From: Fictibacillus aquaticus
Lineage (GTDB): Bacteria; Bacillota; Bacilli; Bacillales; Fictibacillaceae
Length of the DNA stretch: 64,000 nucleotides
NCBI RefSeq assembly: GCF_002245695.1
Contig: NZ_NOII01000001.1
Coordinates: 992,001 to 1,056,000, forward strand
Reading direction: 5' to 3'
Each line of letters opens with the position of its first letter. The stretch's first letter is position 1. The position numbers and the translations under genes are program-made. Below the pieces are notes generated by a model. The model saw nothing but the letters and a program-made list of their open reading frames with translations, ran no database searches and was not told where the DNA came from. Below are positions 17,563 to 26,000 of this stretch, piece by piece.

Positions 17563-17859
17563 CTACAGATCCTGCCACTTGTTCCATTCTTCTTTATCAT
17601 TCACGCTGTAAATGCTGTTTTCGCGGTTCACATATCCGTTGATGACGAACTCTCTCCTGATCGTGCAAAAGTCATCATGAAATTGTTTAATAAACTCATT
17701 CACTTCTTTTTCGTTGTATGTTTTGGATGGATCAAGTTTTGCGACCATATGCTCAAGAATAACTAGCTTCTTCTTTTTCTGGCTTGGAATACTTTTCAGC
17801 CTGCCATCTGCACCTGTAAAATTACGCAATATTGAATCTTGAAAAGCTTGTTTCTCCAT
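17563..17859 (-). CDS. DUF2087 domain protein
   Basis: 98 residues. The sequence GRLKSIPSQKKKKLVILEHMV and the block YNEKEVNEFIKQFHDDFCTIRREFVINGYVNRENSIY match the DUF2087 fold, a winged-helix-like domain found alone or fused to ArsR/MerR regulators. It could act as a small DNA-binding regulator. First gene of the three-gene unit with the CPT-like kinase and Nudix genes. Confidence 0.8.
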   Translation of the reverse strand: MEKQAFQDSILRNFTGADGRLKSIPSQKKKKLVILEHMVAKLDPSKTYNEKEVNEFIKQFHDDFCTIRREFVINGYVNRENSIYSVNDKEEWNKWQDL

Positions 17860-17883
17860 GTGATGTCTCCTCCTTTTAGATGA

Positions 17884-17911
17884 AAAAGAGGCTGTTTCAA
17901 ATCAGCCTCTC
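17884..17911 (-). terminator. Terminator overlapping the ankyrin gene stop
   Basis: AGAGGCTG / CAGCCTCT hairpin followed on the minus strand by a T run; the stop codon of the ankyrin gene lies within the stem. Confidence 0.8.
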
Positions 17912-18408
17912 ACGTTACTCAGATGTTCTCTTATCCACTGCACAAACGCTTCGTTTCCGCGTTTCTCGGCAATCGCCGCTGCACTTCCCTGGCCGCCGTC
18001 AGCAGTCAAATCAGCACCGTGCCGAAAAAGTACGTTCGCGATCTCAATGTTTCCTTCAAAAGCAGCCGACTGTATCGGTTTGTGGCCCTCGCTGTCAACC
18101 GCGTTTACGTCAGCACCATGTTGGATAAGCAACGCCACTAATTCAACAGACTGCCTGCCAGCGATCGCTGCATGAAGAGCCGTGTTCGAAGGGATAAATG
18201 GGAGCTGTGAGTTCGATATCGCGTTGATGTCCGCACCGCCTGCCAAAAGTGCTTTTATCACATATGTGTGTCCGAAATGCGCAGCCAGCCCCAGCGCAGT
18301 CAGGCCATGCTCGTTTTCAGCATTCGCCAATGATGGATGCTGCTTGAGTTCTTTTTTCACGTATTCATGGTCGCCGCTTTCCACTGCCTGAAAGAAATCT
18401 TTATTCAT
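17902..18408 (-). CDS. Ankyrin repeat protein
   Basis: 168 residues composed of about four ankyrin repeats with the usual signatures, for example HGLTALGLAAHFGH, NTALHAAIAGRQ and GHKPIQSAAFEGN. No signal peptide or enzymatic domain. Probably a cytoplasmic protein-binding scaffold. Partner unknown. Confidence 0.88.
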   Translation of the reverse strand: MNKDFFQAVESGDHEYVKKELKQHPSLANAENEHGLTALGLAAHFGHTYVIKALLAGGADINAISNSQLPFIPSNTALHAAIAGRQSVELVALLIQHGADVNAVDSEGHKPIQSAAFEGNIEIANVLFRHGADLTADGGQGSAAAIAEKRGNEAFVQWIREHLSNVRG

Positions 18409-18444
18409 GCTAATACTCCTCCAGTATTGAATAATCTTTCTAGT

Positions 18445-19389
18445 TTATTCGACAGGGAGTTCTCTTTTTCCTTTATGACGGCGTTTATGCTGCCTCGCTA
18501 TAAGATCCTCTGCTGCCCCTGAACCGAAGATGACGCCTGCGAGGATAAGTAGAAACCCGAGAACCTGCACAGCTGATATCACCTCATCGAGAAGCACAAC
18601 AGAACTTAACAGAGCAAAACATGGGTTTAAGTTAATAAAAATAGATGCCTCTGCCGCACCGATCACACCCATCGCTTGGTTGTAGAGCATATGACCCATC
18701 GCAGTAGCGACAATTGCCGAGGCAAAGAAAACTGCCCATAACTGCGGCGTTCCGTGCGTCATGCTTTCAAGACCAGCAGGCTCCTGAATTAGACCGATGA
18801 CGAATAGCATCGATGAACCCATCAGCATCATATAAGATGTGATCAGTCTCGCATCCATCGTGGCGGTAAGCCGTTTTACCATTATAAAACTGACTGCCTG
18901 AACGAGGACACTCAGAAATACGAGCAAATCACCTGGCGCGATGCCTGAAACGGACGAACCTTGAAGGACGATGAAAGACACACCTGTAAAGCCGAGCAAC
19001 AGTCCGAGACCACGCAGAACAGTGAATTTTGTTCCTAGAAACATCACTGCGAGCACAGTTGTCCACAGGGGTCCGGTACCCAAAATCAAACCGCCGTTTG
19101 TCCCGCTCGTTCCTTTTAATCCAATTGATAAAAAATAATGATGTGCCAGGACGTTAAAGATGGAAGCGATGAACACATACTTAGCTTCTCTTGCTGTCGG
19201 TAGCCGCAGCTTTTTCGCAGCCGCCATAAACAAAAACACAGCCAGTCCGGCTGTAAACACACGCAGCGCCGTCATCGTCACTGGTGCAAAGTTCGTCACA
19301 AGAACTTTTGTTGCGGGCACGTTAATGCCCCACACAATCATCACGGCCACAAGAATACAATACGTCTTCACATTTTTCACAGTGTGCAC
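18445..19389 (-). CDS. EamA/DMT family transporter
   Basis: A 314-residue membrane protein with ten predicted helices in two EamA repeats. The first starts YCILVAVMIVWGINVPATKV and the second begins near residue 155. It likely exports a metabolite such as an amino acid. The start is GTG (19389) or the in-frame GTG at 19380, which has better spacing to GAGGAAGAG. It is separate from the second EamA gene in the metallophore locus. Confidence 0.8.
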   Translation of the reverse strand: MHTVKNVKTYCILVAVMIVWGINVPATKVLVTNFAPVTMTALRVFTAGLAVFLFMAAAKKLRLPTAREAKYVFIASIFNVLAHHYFLSIGLKGTSGTNGGLILGTGPLWTTVLAVMFLGTKFTVLRGLGLLLGFTGVSFIVLQGSSVSGIAPGDLLVFLSVLVQAVSFIMVKRLTATMDARLITSYMMLMGSSMLFVIGLIQEPAGLESMTHGTPQLWAVFFASAIVATAMGHMLYNQAMGVIGAAEASIFINLNPCFALLSSVVLLDEVISAVQVLGFLLILAGVIFGSGAAEDLIARQHKRRHKGKRELPVE

Positions 19390-19547
19390 TCTTCCTCAGA
19401 TGTTTCTATAGTTTTCTTATGATAACAAAGAAAACTTAGCTGACGGGATGTTTTTTCGTCAGCTTTAGTTGAACTTGTACTATATACCTAAACTTTTGGG
19501 CTGCCTCAGTTCCTCATCTATGTAAAAAGTTATATATTTTATAGTAC

Positions 19548-19576
19548 AAAAAAAGGGAGGCATCCGCCCCCTTTTT
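19548..19576 (-). terminator. Rho-independent terminator after the HAD gene
   Basis: AAAAAGGGAGGC / GCCCCCTTTTT hairpin just past the HAD gene stop. Confidence 0.8.
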
Positions 19577-19594
19577 GCTCGCAAAAATATAGAA

Positions 19595-20215
19595 TTATAA
19601 AATGCCAAGAATGTCATCCGGCTCGTATGCCATATAGTCCGGTGACTCCTTCTTCACGTGCTCGATATGCTCATAGCCCCAGCCAGCCCAAATGACCTTA
19701 ACGCCTGTTTTCTTGCACGCTACTACATCACGCACTTCATCGCCGACATACATAACTTCATTCGCTTTTAGATTAAAGGCTTTTAGAAACTTCTTGATTA
19801 CCTTGTCTTTGCCGAACAGCGAGCTTGAACAGAACACATCATCAATATAATCAATGCCCTGCATGTTTAGAAAATCACGGATGTTTTCTTCTTCATTAGA
19901 GGAAATGACCGCCAGCTTATAGCCGCGGTTCTTCAGTTCCTCAAGTGTTTCTTTGATTCCAGGAAAAAAGAGGATATCCCTGATTCCCTCCTTGTAATAC
20001 TTAAAAAGCTGAGGCGCGTATATCGGCAGCTTATAGATTGGAAACTTGAGCGCCTTGCACCGTTCGAGAACAGACATCTCCATTAACTCATCGATCATAT
20101 CTGCTTTCATCGGCAAAAATCCATGTTTACGTGCAAGCTGATTGTAAGCCGAGATTACAGCCTCTTTAGAATCAACGAGCGTTCCGTCAAAATCAAAAAT
20201 GATATATTCGTGCAT
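19595..20215 (-). CDS. HAD-superfamily hydrolase, phosphoglycolate phosphatase-like
   Basis: 206 residues with all HAD motifs: motif I FDFDGTLVDS, motif II AVISSN, motif III Lys in KDKVIKK, and motif IV YVGDEVRDVVACKK. The cap is alpha-helical as in PGP/beta-phosphoglucomutase types. AAGGAGACAGCACC precedes the ATG. The substrate is unknown. Confidence 0.87.
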   Translation of the reverse strand: MHEYIIFDFDGTLVDSKEAVISAYNQLARKHGFLPMKADMIDELMEMSVLERCKALKFPIYKLPIYAPQLFKYYKEGIRDILFFPGIKETLEELKNRGYKLAVISSNEEENIRDFLNMQGIDYIDDVFCSSSLFGKDKVIKKFLKAFNLKANEVMYVGDEVRDVVACKKTGVKVIWAGWGYEHIEHVKKESPDYMAYEPDDILGIL

Positions 20216-20267
20216 GGTGCTGTCTCCTTTTTCAGTAGCGGTCTAAGTGAGCTTCATCACTGAATTT

Positions 20268-20279
20268 GGTACCGTACCC
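20268..20279. repeat. GGTACC palindrome family, half element
   Basis: GGTACCGTACCC upstream of the HAD gene; one arm only. Confidence 0.5.
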
Positions 20280-20349
20280 TCATTATGTAAACCATTATAA
20301 TTCATAATTATGGAAATGTAATCCATTTTAAAGGTTGAATAGAAAAATG

Positions 20350-20383
20350 GAAAAGCAGAGGCTGCTGCCTCTGCTTTTTTTAA
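20350..20383 (-). terminator. Terminator downstream of the FMN reductase gene
   Basis: AAAGCAGAGGC / GCCTCTGCTTT hairpin with A and T runs on either side. Confidence 0.85.
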
Positions 20384-20404
20384 AAGGGTGTATCTATGCG
20401 GGGA

Positions 20405-20415
20405 GTACCGTACCC
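20405..20415. repeat. GGTACC palindrome family, half element
   Basis: GTACCGTACCC immediately 3' of the FMN reductase stop codon. Confidence 0.45.
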
Positions 20416-20417
20416 GG

Positions 20418-20966
20418 TTAGTTATTCACTTTGCTCGGCTGGATAAGAGCTGTCATTTCCGCCAGCTGCTTCGCAAGCTCAGCTACACGAGTCTTCGCAA
20501 GTTCATCTGTGAGCACGTTGCCTTCGTCGAACGCCACCGGGTCAGCGACATACTGATCGGGCAGAACGAGGCTGTACAATCCGCGCAATACGGTACGAAG
20601 GTTCGTCATCGCGTTCATGCCGCCTTTTCCGCCGCCAGCTGCGACCGCGATCGCGGATGGCTTGTTTTTAAAATATTTACCGCCAAGAAAATCGAGTGCG
20701 TTCTTCAGCGCGCCGCTCATTCCGCTGTGGTATTCTGGCGTCGTGACGAAAAATCCGTCCGCTTCTTCGGCATATGCTGCCAGTTTCTTTACCGTCTCGT
20801 TATCTGCTTCAGACGCGTCACCGGTAAACAGCGGCAAACGGTCAATTCCTACATCAAAATAAAGCACTTCAACATTAAGCTCTCTCAATACTTCAGCCGC
20901 ATACTGCGCGACGCCTCTTGTTCTTGATTCAGCCGTAGGGCTCCCTGCAATCACCATAATTTTCAT
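20418..20966 (-). CDS. NADPH-dependent FMN reductase
   Basis: 182 residues of flavodoxin-like fold. The FMN-binding GSPTAESRTRG loop is at the N-terminus, and TPEYHSGMSGALKNALDFL near residue 75 is the hallmark of the NADPH:FMN/azo/quinone reductase group (YhdA, ChrR, YieF). Cytoplasmic. Likely reduces quinones, azo dyes or chromate through FMN, but the physiological substrate is open. Confidence 0.85.
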   Translation of the reverse strand: MKIMVIAGSPTAESRTRGVAQYAAEVLRELNVEVLYFDVGIDRLPLFTGDASEADNETVKKLAAYAEEADGFFVTTPEYHSGMSGALKNALDFLGGKYFKNKPSAIAVAAGGGKGGMNAMTNLRTVLRGLYSLVLPDQYVADPVAFDEGNVLTDELAKTRVAELAKQLAEMTALIQPSKVNN

Positions 20967-21060
20967 AACGGATACCTCACTTATTCTCTGATGGATTCTA
21001 ATACTATCATATCCGGCTCGAGGTTTCTAAGCCTCATGATAACGATGGATTTATAAATGT

Positions 21061-21090
21061 AAAAAAGTCCTGCTTTTGGACAGGACTTTC
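21061..21090 (-). terminator. Terminator of the metallophore operon
   Basis: AAAGTCCTG / CAGGACTTT hairpin about 25 bases past the last ABC gene, followed on the minus strand by a T run. Confidence 0.85.
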
Positions 21091-21113
21091 TCGGTCTAAA
21101 GGCTGAGACCCTC

Positions 21114-21845
21114 TTATGAGTCAAAAACTTCAATCAGCTGTTTTGTGTACGGATGCCTTTGCGGCGAGAACAATGCTTCGCGTCTAAACAAGTCAAGCAG
21201 TTGCCCGTCCTTCATCACACCGATGCGCTGGCTCATAAAATTCACAGCGGCCAGGTCGTGTGAAATAAACAAATAGGACAGACCCAGCTTTTCCTGCAAA
21301 TCCTTCAGCAAGTTCAGCACCTTCGCCTGCACTAAAACATCCAGGCTTGCTGTAGGCTCATCAAAGACAATGAGCCGTGGTTCAACGCTGATAGCGCGTG
21401 CGATGCTGACACGCTGCTTCTGTCCGCCGCTCAGCTGATGCGGGTATTGATCCAGGCAGCCACCGGGCAGGCTGACCATGCTGAGCAGCTTATCTCCCGT
21501 TTTTCTTCGGTCATGACAGACGTCTGCCAAAAAAGATGGAAGCAGATGCTTCTGAGCATCAAGCGGCTCGAGCAGCGAGTCGATAATCCGCAGTTTTGGA
21601 TTGAGAGAAGCAGATGGATTCTGCAGCACAGCCTGTGGCTTGTCACTCAGTGTGATCTCACCATCACTAATCTCCTGAATCCCAAGAATGCATTTTGCTA
21701 GTGTGCTTTTCCCGCTTCCGCTCTCTCCTACAATTCCAAGACACTCTCCTCTAATAATGGTAAAAGAAACTGAATCGAGTGCAGCTCTGCTGCTGCCAAT
21801 GTAAGTCTTCGCCGCATTCTTTACTGCTATAACAGCTTCCTTCAT
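21114..21845 (-). CDS. cntF: Metallophore ABC importer ATP-binding protein (CntF-like)
   Basis: 243-residue ABC ATPase of the Opp/Nik family. Walker A GESGSGKST, signature LSGGQKQRVSIARA, Walker B LIVFDEPTASLD and switch His in YLFISHDLAAV are intact. It pairs with the CntD-like ATPase. The start at 21845 overlaps the upstream stop as ATGA, showing translational coupling; the longer open frame upstream is an artefact of that overlap. The Cnt assignment rests on the linked biosynthetic genes; in isolation it would read only as nickel/peptide transport. Confidence 0.8.
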   Translation of the reverse strand: MKEAVIAVKNAAKTYIGSSRAALDSVSFTIIRGECLGIVGESGSGKSTLAKCILGIQEISDGEITLSDKPQAVLQNPSASLNPKLRIIDSLLEPLDAQKHLLPSFLADVCHDRRKTGDKLLSMVSLPGGCLDQYPHQLSGGQKQRVSIARAISVEPRLIVFDEPTASLDVLVQAKVLNLLKDLQEKLGLSYLFISHDLAAVNFMSQRIGVMKDGQLLDLFRREALFSPQRHPYTKQLIEVFDS

Positions 21846-22660
21846 TTGAGCCCCTCCTTTAAGGCTTCCCGCCCTAGCCGGACCGGAACATTGCAAAGCG
21901 GCGGTAAAGCCGAAACGAGCTGTTTCGTGTACTCATGCTTCGGTTTTGCCAGCACATGGTGAGGTCTGCCTGTCTCCACTATTCTGCCATACTGCATAAC
22001 AGAAACGGTGTCGCTGTACTTTTTCACGGTACGAAGATCGTGGGTGATGAACAAGACTCCGCAGCCGGTTTCGCTCTGCCTCTTTTTTAAAAGCTGCAGT
22101 ACGGCCGTAGCTGTAATGCTGTCTAGTGCAGTCGTCGGTTCATCGGCAATGATCAGCTTCGGCTGTAACATGGTTGCCATTGCGATTGCTGCGCGCTGCA
22201 CTTGTCCACCGCTAAGCTGAAAAGGATAGCTGCAGAACGTCCTTTCGGGCGGAAGCCCCACCTCTTCAAGCGACAGGAGTGCTTTTGTCTGCCGTGCTTT
22301 TTTCGGCAGATCTGTATGCGTACACAGCATTTCATCAAACTGGCTGCCAATCGTCATGAACGGAGTAAACGAGCCTTGATAATCTTGAAAAATATACGAA
22401 ATTTTTTTTCCGCGCAATAGCCGCATTTTTTTATGGCTAAAGGTTAGCAAATCGATTCCTTCATAAAAAATAGAGCCTTCAGCTGACAGCTCGTTCGGCA
22501 GCAGTCCAGCTATCGAGAGAGCAGTGACGCTTTTTCCGCTTCCGCTTTCCCCTGCCACCGCATGCCATTCTCCATATGCTAAGGCTAGACTGACTTTGTC
22601 TACGATACATCTCTTTTTATGATAGATGGACAGTCCGTTCATACTGAGGAGCATCTTCAC
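21842..22660 (-). CDS. cntD: Metallophore ABC importer ATP-binding protein (CntD-like)
   Basis: 272-residue ABC ATPase. Walker A GESGSGKSV, a Q-loop segment SYIFQDYQGSFTPFMTIG, signature LSGGQVQRAAIAMA and Walker B LIIADEPTTALD are present, and the C-terminal LVSALPPLCN stretch matches the Opp/Dpp/Nik D-type subunit. Overlaps both neighbours by four bases. Energises import of the metal-loaded opine together with CntF. Confidence 0.82.
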   Translation of the reverse strand: MKMLLSMNGLSIYHKKRCIVDKVSLALAYGEWHAVAGESGSGKSVTALSIAGLLPNELSAEGSIFYEGIDLLTFSHKKMRLLRGKKISYIFQDYQGSFTPFMTIGSQFDEMLCTHTDLPKKARQTKALLSLEEVGLPPERTFCSYPFQLSGGQVQRAAIAMATMLQPKLIIADEPTTALDSITATAVLQLLKKRQSETGCGVLFITHDLRTVKKYSDTVSVMQYGRIVETGRPHHVLAKPKHEYTKQLVSALPPLCNVPVRLGREALKEGLK

Positions 22661-23484
22661 TGTCCTCCTTTCTGGCTTTTTACATCATAATGATCACGCA
22701 GGAAATCTCCCGCAAGGTTGGAGAGAAGGACGACTAGCATAATGCATACTCCAGGAATAATCATCAGTTCAGGCTTATGATAGAAAAACGCTTTGCCATC
22801 GTTCAGCATCGCACCCCATTCAGGTGCTGGCGGCTGTGCACCTAGTCCAATGTAGGACAATGCAGCAATCATGAGGATAACTTTTCCAAGATCAAGTGTA
22901 GCAAGGACAAGGACATTGCCCGCGACATGGGGCATCATATGTTTCCATAGAATACGCATCGGACCCAATCCGTTGATCTTGGCGAGGATAATGTAATCCT
23001 TTTGCTTCTGTGAAAGCACCGTCCCGCGGACGAGGCGGGCATAGCCGACCCATTTCACCATGACAATCGCGAAAATAAGATTCAGCATTCCCGGACCGAG
23101 AAGTCCGCTCAGCACGATAGCCACGATATAATCAGGAAACGCCATGAACGCGTCGATAATTCTCATAAAAATCCGGTCAAACCTCCCGCCTGCATATCCT
23201 GAAATAAGACCTGCAGGTACACCGATCACAACAGCGGCTCCCAAAATCAGCAGACCGGTCCCGACGGTTGTTTTCGCCCCGGCTATTATGCGGGAAAAGA
23301 TGTCTCTTCCGAGATGATCGGTGCCAAGAATGTGCCCAGCACCTGCGGGCAGCAGCCGTTCTTTCATGTTCACATGCAGCGGATCATATGGAACAATGAA
23401 CGAAATTGCAGCAGCAAAGGTAAGTACCAAAATCAGCATTCCGCCAATGAGGAAAATGGGTTTATGAACGATGATCTGTTTCAT
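22657..23484 (-). CDS. cntC: Metallophore ABC importer permease (CntC-like)
   Basis: 275 residues, six membrane segments, DppC/NikC type. The N-terminal HILGTDHLGRDIFSRIIAGAKTTV is the classic signature of this subunit, and the EAA loop (AKINGLGPMRILWKHMMPH) contacts the ATPase. ATGA overlaps on both sides. Forms the channel with the CntB-like permease. Confidence 0.85.
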   Translation of the reverse strand: MKQIIVHKPIFLIGGMLILVLTFAAAISFIVPYDPLHVNMKERLLPAGAGHILGTDHLGRDIFSRIIAGAKTTVGTGLLILGAAVVIGVPAGLISGYAGGRFDRIFMRIIDAFMAFPDYIVAIVLSGLLGPGMLNLIFAIVMVKWVGYARLVRGTVLSQKQKDYIILAKINGLGPMRILWKHMMPHVAGNVLVLATLDLGKVILMIAALSYIGLGAQPPAPEWGAMLNDGKAFFYHKPELMIIPGVCIMLVVLLSNLAGDFLRDHYDVKSQKGGQ

Positions 23485-24422
23485 GTGCTCCCTCCTTCTT
23501 TCAGCCGGATCTCAGGGTCCAGATACCTGTACGATAAATCAACAAGGATGTTAATGACTGCCACAAACAATCCCATGAACAAGATGTACCCTTGAATGAC
23601 GGGATAGTCTCGTCGAACGATTGCATCGACAACCAGCTTTCCGATTCCGGGATAAGAAAACAGCACTTCAATGATCACTGTCCCGCCGAGCAGGCTCCCA
23701 AGGCTGACACCGAAAATCGTAATGACTGGTACCATGCTGTGGCGTAAAGCATGAAACCAAAATATTCGAAAGCTGCTTAATCCCCTTGCTTTTGCTGATA
23801 TAACAAAATCCTGATTCAAGCTTTCAAGAAGACTTGACCGGAGCAGTCTCACATATACGGCTGCCATCGCCACTCCAAGTGTGACAGACGGCAGAATCAG
23901 ATGAAGAATAGAGTCAGATCCCATTGACGGCAGCCAGCCAAGTTTCACCGAAAACCACTGTATGAGCAGCAGTCCAAGCCAGAAACTCGGTACTGATGCG
24001 CCGATTAAAGCGAAAAGACGGCTCACTTGATCGATCATCTTGTTTTTGTAAAGTGCAGATAAAGATCCAACAGGCACTGAGATCAGGGTCATGATCACGA
24101 CGGAGCAGAATGTAAGTATAAGAGTTGCCGGCAATTTTTCCGCCAGTTCCTGTGTGACAGGCTGCTGTGTCATGTATGAGATGCCAAGATCAAACTGAAA
24201 GAACCGCACAAGCCAAAGCCCATATTGGACGATTATAGGTTCATTAAAACCCAGCTCTTCCCTCAGCTCTTCAATCCTTTCTTCTGAAACCGCCACATCG
24301 TCAATGTTCAGCATGTACCGGACAGGGTCACCGGGAGCAAGCTTCATGAACGCGAAGCTGATGAACGAAAGCACAAGCAGAAAAAGCACAAGCTCGAGCA
24401 AACGGTTTGCGATCATCTTCAT
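23481..24422 (-). CDS. cntB: Metallophore ABC importer permease (CntB-like)
   Basis: 313 residues, DppB/NikB type. It has LAPGDPVRYML near residue 30, an EAA loop at SAKARGLSSFRIFWFHALRHSM, and a C-terminal VIIEVLFSYPGIGKLVVDAIVRRDYPVIQG block, all diagnostic. Four-base overlap with both the binding-protein gene and the CntC-like gene. Confidence 0.85.
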   Translation of the reverse strand: MKMIANRLLELVLFLLVLSFISFAFMKLAPGDPVRYMLNIDDVAVSEERIEELREELGFNEPIIVQYGLWLVRFFQFDLGISYMTQQPVTQELAEKLPATLILTFCSVVIMTLISVPVGSLSALYKNKMIDQVSRLFALIGASVPSFWLGLLLIQWFSVKLGWLPSMGSDSILHLILPSVTLGVAMAAVYVRLLRSSLLESLNQDFVISAKARGLSSFRIFWFHALRHSMVPVITIFGVSLGSLLGGTVIIEVLFSYPGIGKLVVDAIVRRDYPVIQGYILFMGLFVAVINILVDLSYRYLDPEIRLKEGGST

Positions 24423-25948
24423 GGCTGTATTACATCAACATCTTTCGTGAGGATATAATACTCGCTCTTGCTCAGCTTCCAGTTCTTCACTTTTTCGTTA
24501 TAGGCAGCAAAATTGTTTGGATGAACGATAAAAGAATGCAGTCTTTCTTGATCGATGATTGATACCGCTTCTTCCGCCAGTTCGTTCCGTTTCTCTTCCT
24601 CAAGCGTTGCGTTCAGCCTAGAAATTCTATCTGTGAGCTCACTGTTGTCGATCTTGCCAGGATTGATCGCTCCGCCTTCCATATAAGCCGAGTTTAGGAA
24701 GTAGCTCGCATCACCGCGCGGGGAGGTGATTAAACTATATGTCGCCAGATCCCAGTCATCCTTTTTAGCGATGTACTCATCAATATTTTCCACCTGCTGA
24801 ATCTCGATTTGGATGCCGAGCTGCTTCGCTTCCGATTGCAGCATCTGAGCGATCAGCGGAAGTTCTGGACGATAAGCATAGGTTAAGATTTTAAGAGAGA
24901 GCGGCTTGCCTTCCTTCACAAGATTGCCGTCCTTCATCTCATACCCCGCATGATCGAAATGCTCTTTCGCTTTTTCTAGGCTGTATTCTTTCTTTTCGTA
25001 CTCAGGTGTAAACGGAAAGTCTGATAGAAACGGTCCATCAGCTGTATCAGCCTGGCCTGCCATAATGCTGTCCGCTGTTTCCTTTCTATCAATCAAGTAA
25101 TCGAACGCTTTTCGGACGTGTTTATCCTTGAACACTGGATTAACATTGTTGTACATGAGCAAATGTGTCCGCAGACTTGGAACGACATCTGTTTTAATTG
25201 AATTGTCTGCTTTCAGGCTCTCGATACTTTCGATAGCCGGACGATACACGATATCCGCATCGCCTGATTGGAGAGCAAGCGTCCGTGCGTTAGCATCTTC
25301 ATTAAATGTGAATACAGCGTGGTCGAGTTTTGCCTTTCCATCCCAATAACCGTCATATCGTTTCAGCTCAAGCTTGCTGCCTGCGCTGAAACCCACCGGC
25401 TCAAACGGTCCTGTTCCGACCGGTTTTTTTCCGGTATCCTTTTCGTCCACATCCAGAATAGCTGTGTTCGGATGAACGAGCTCAGATGGCAGATGAGGAA
25501 GAGGCTCTTGTGTGACGATTGTCAGCTTCTGCTTGTCTGCCTTAATTTCTTTGATCTTCAGCGCTGTTTTCATCGCTTCACTAACCCCAATGTTTCGCTG
25601 AAGTGATCGTTTCACAGCTTCTGCATCGAGTTTGTCTCCATTTTGGAACGTTACGTTCTCACGGATTGTGAAAGTCCACGTCTGTCCGTTATCCTTTGTT
25701 TCCCACTTTTCGGCAAGCCAAGGCTCAAGTTCAAGATCTTCGTTAATTTTTACAAGCGTTTCGTTAATACCCGCTCTCACCGCCGTGTAGTTTAGATGAG
25801 GATCTAATGTCTCACTTGGGAAATTGGAAAGAAACGTGATCTCTTTTTCCTCAGCATTTCCTCGTTTTTCATTTGAAGCTCCTTCAGATGAACAGGCAGT
25901 TAAAGCCAGCGCAGCGCTCAACACGAATCCTAACCTTTTTTTCCTCAT
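24419..25948 (-). CDS. cntA: Metallophore-binding lipoprotein of the ABC importer (CntA-like)
   Basis: 509-residue extracytoplasmic solute-binding protein of family 5 (NikA/OppA/CntA). Lipoprotein signal MRKKRLGFVLSAALALTAC, Cys19 lipidated. Family blocks are ETLDPHLNYTAVRAGINETL near the N-terminus and KDKHVRKAFDYLIDRK in the middle. Located directly after the exporter gene and separated from it by a 52-base gap holding a Zur-like box. Predicted to capture the metal-opine complex. Ligand specificity is inferred from gene context, not from binding-site residues. RBS GGGGGA. Confidence 0.82.
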   Translation of the reverse strand: MRKKRLGFVLSAALALTACSSEGASNEKRGNAEEKEITFLSNFPSETLDPHLNYTAVRAGINETLVKINEDLELEPWLAEKWETKDNGQTWTFTIRENVTFQNGDKLDAEAVKRSLQRNIGVSEAMKTALKIKEIKADKQKLTIVTQEPLPHLPSELVHPNTAILDVDEKDTGKKPVGTGPFEPVGFSAGSKLELKRYDGYWDGKAKLDHAVFTFNEDANARTLALQSGDADIVYRPAIESIESLKADNSIKTDVVPSLRTHLLMYNNVNPVFKDKHVRKAFDYLIDRKETADSIMAGQADTADGPFLSDFPFTPEYEKKEYSLEKAKEHFDHAGYEMKDGNLVKEGKPLSLKILTYAYRPELPLIAQMLQSEAKQLGIQIEIQQVENIDEYIAKKDDWDLATYSLITSPRGDASYFLNSAYMEGGAINPGKIDNSELTDRISRLNATLEEEKRNELAEEAVSIIDQERLHSFIVHPNNFAAYNEKVKNWKLSKSEYYILTKDVDVIQP

Positions 25949-25964
25949 AACTAATCCCCCACAT

Positions 25965-25985
25965 AATTAGTAATCATTACGATTT
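25965..25985. promoter_or_regulatory. Zur-like box upstream of cntA
   Basis: Minus-strand core TCGTAATGATTACTA matches the Zur inverted repeat TCGTAATnATTACGA with one mismatch, flanked by AAA on one side. It lies in the gap between the exporter and the binding-protein genes. Predicted Zur operator. Confidence 0.72.
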
Positions 25986-26000
25986 ACACACTAAAAAAAT

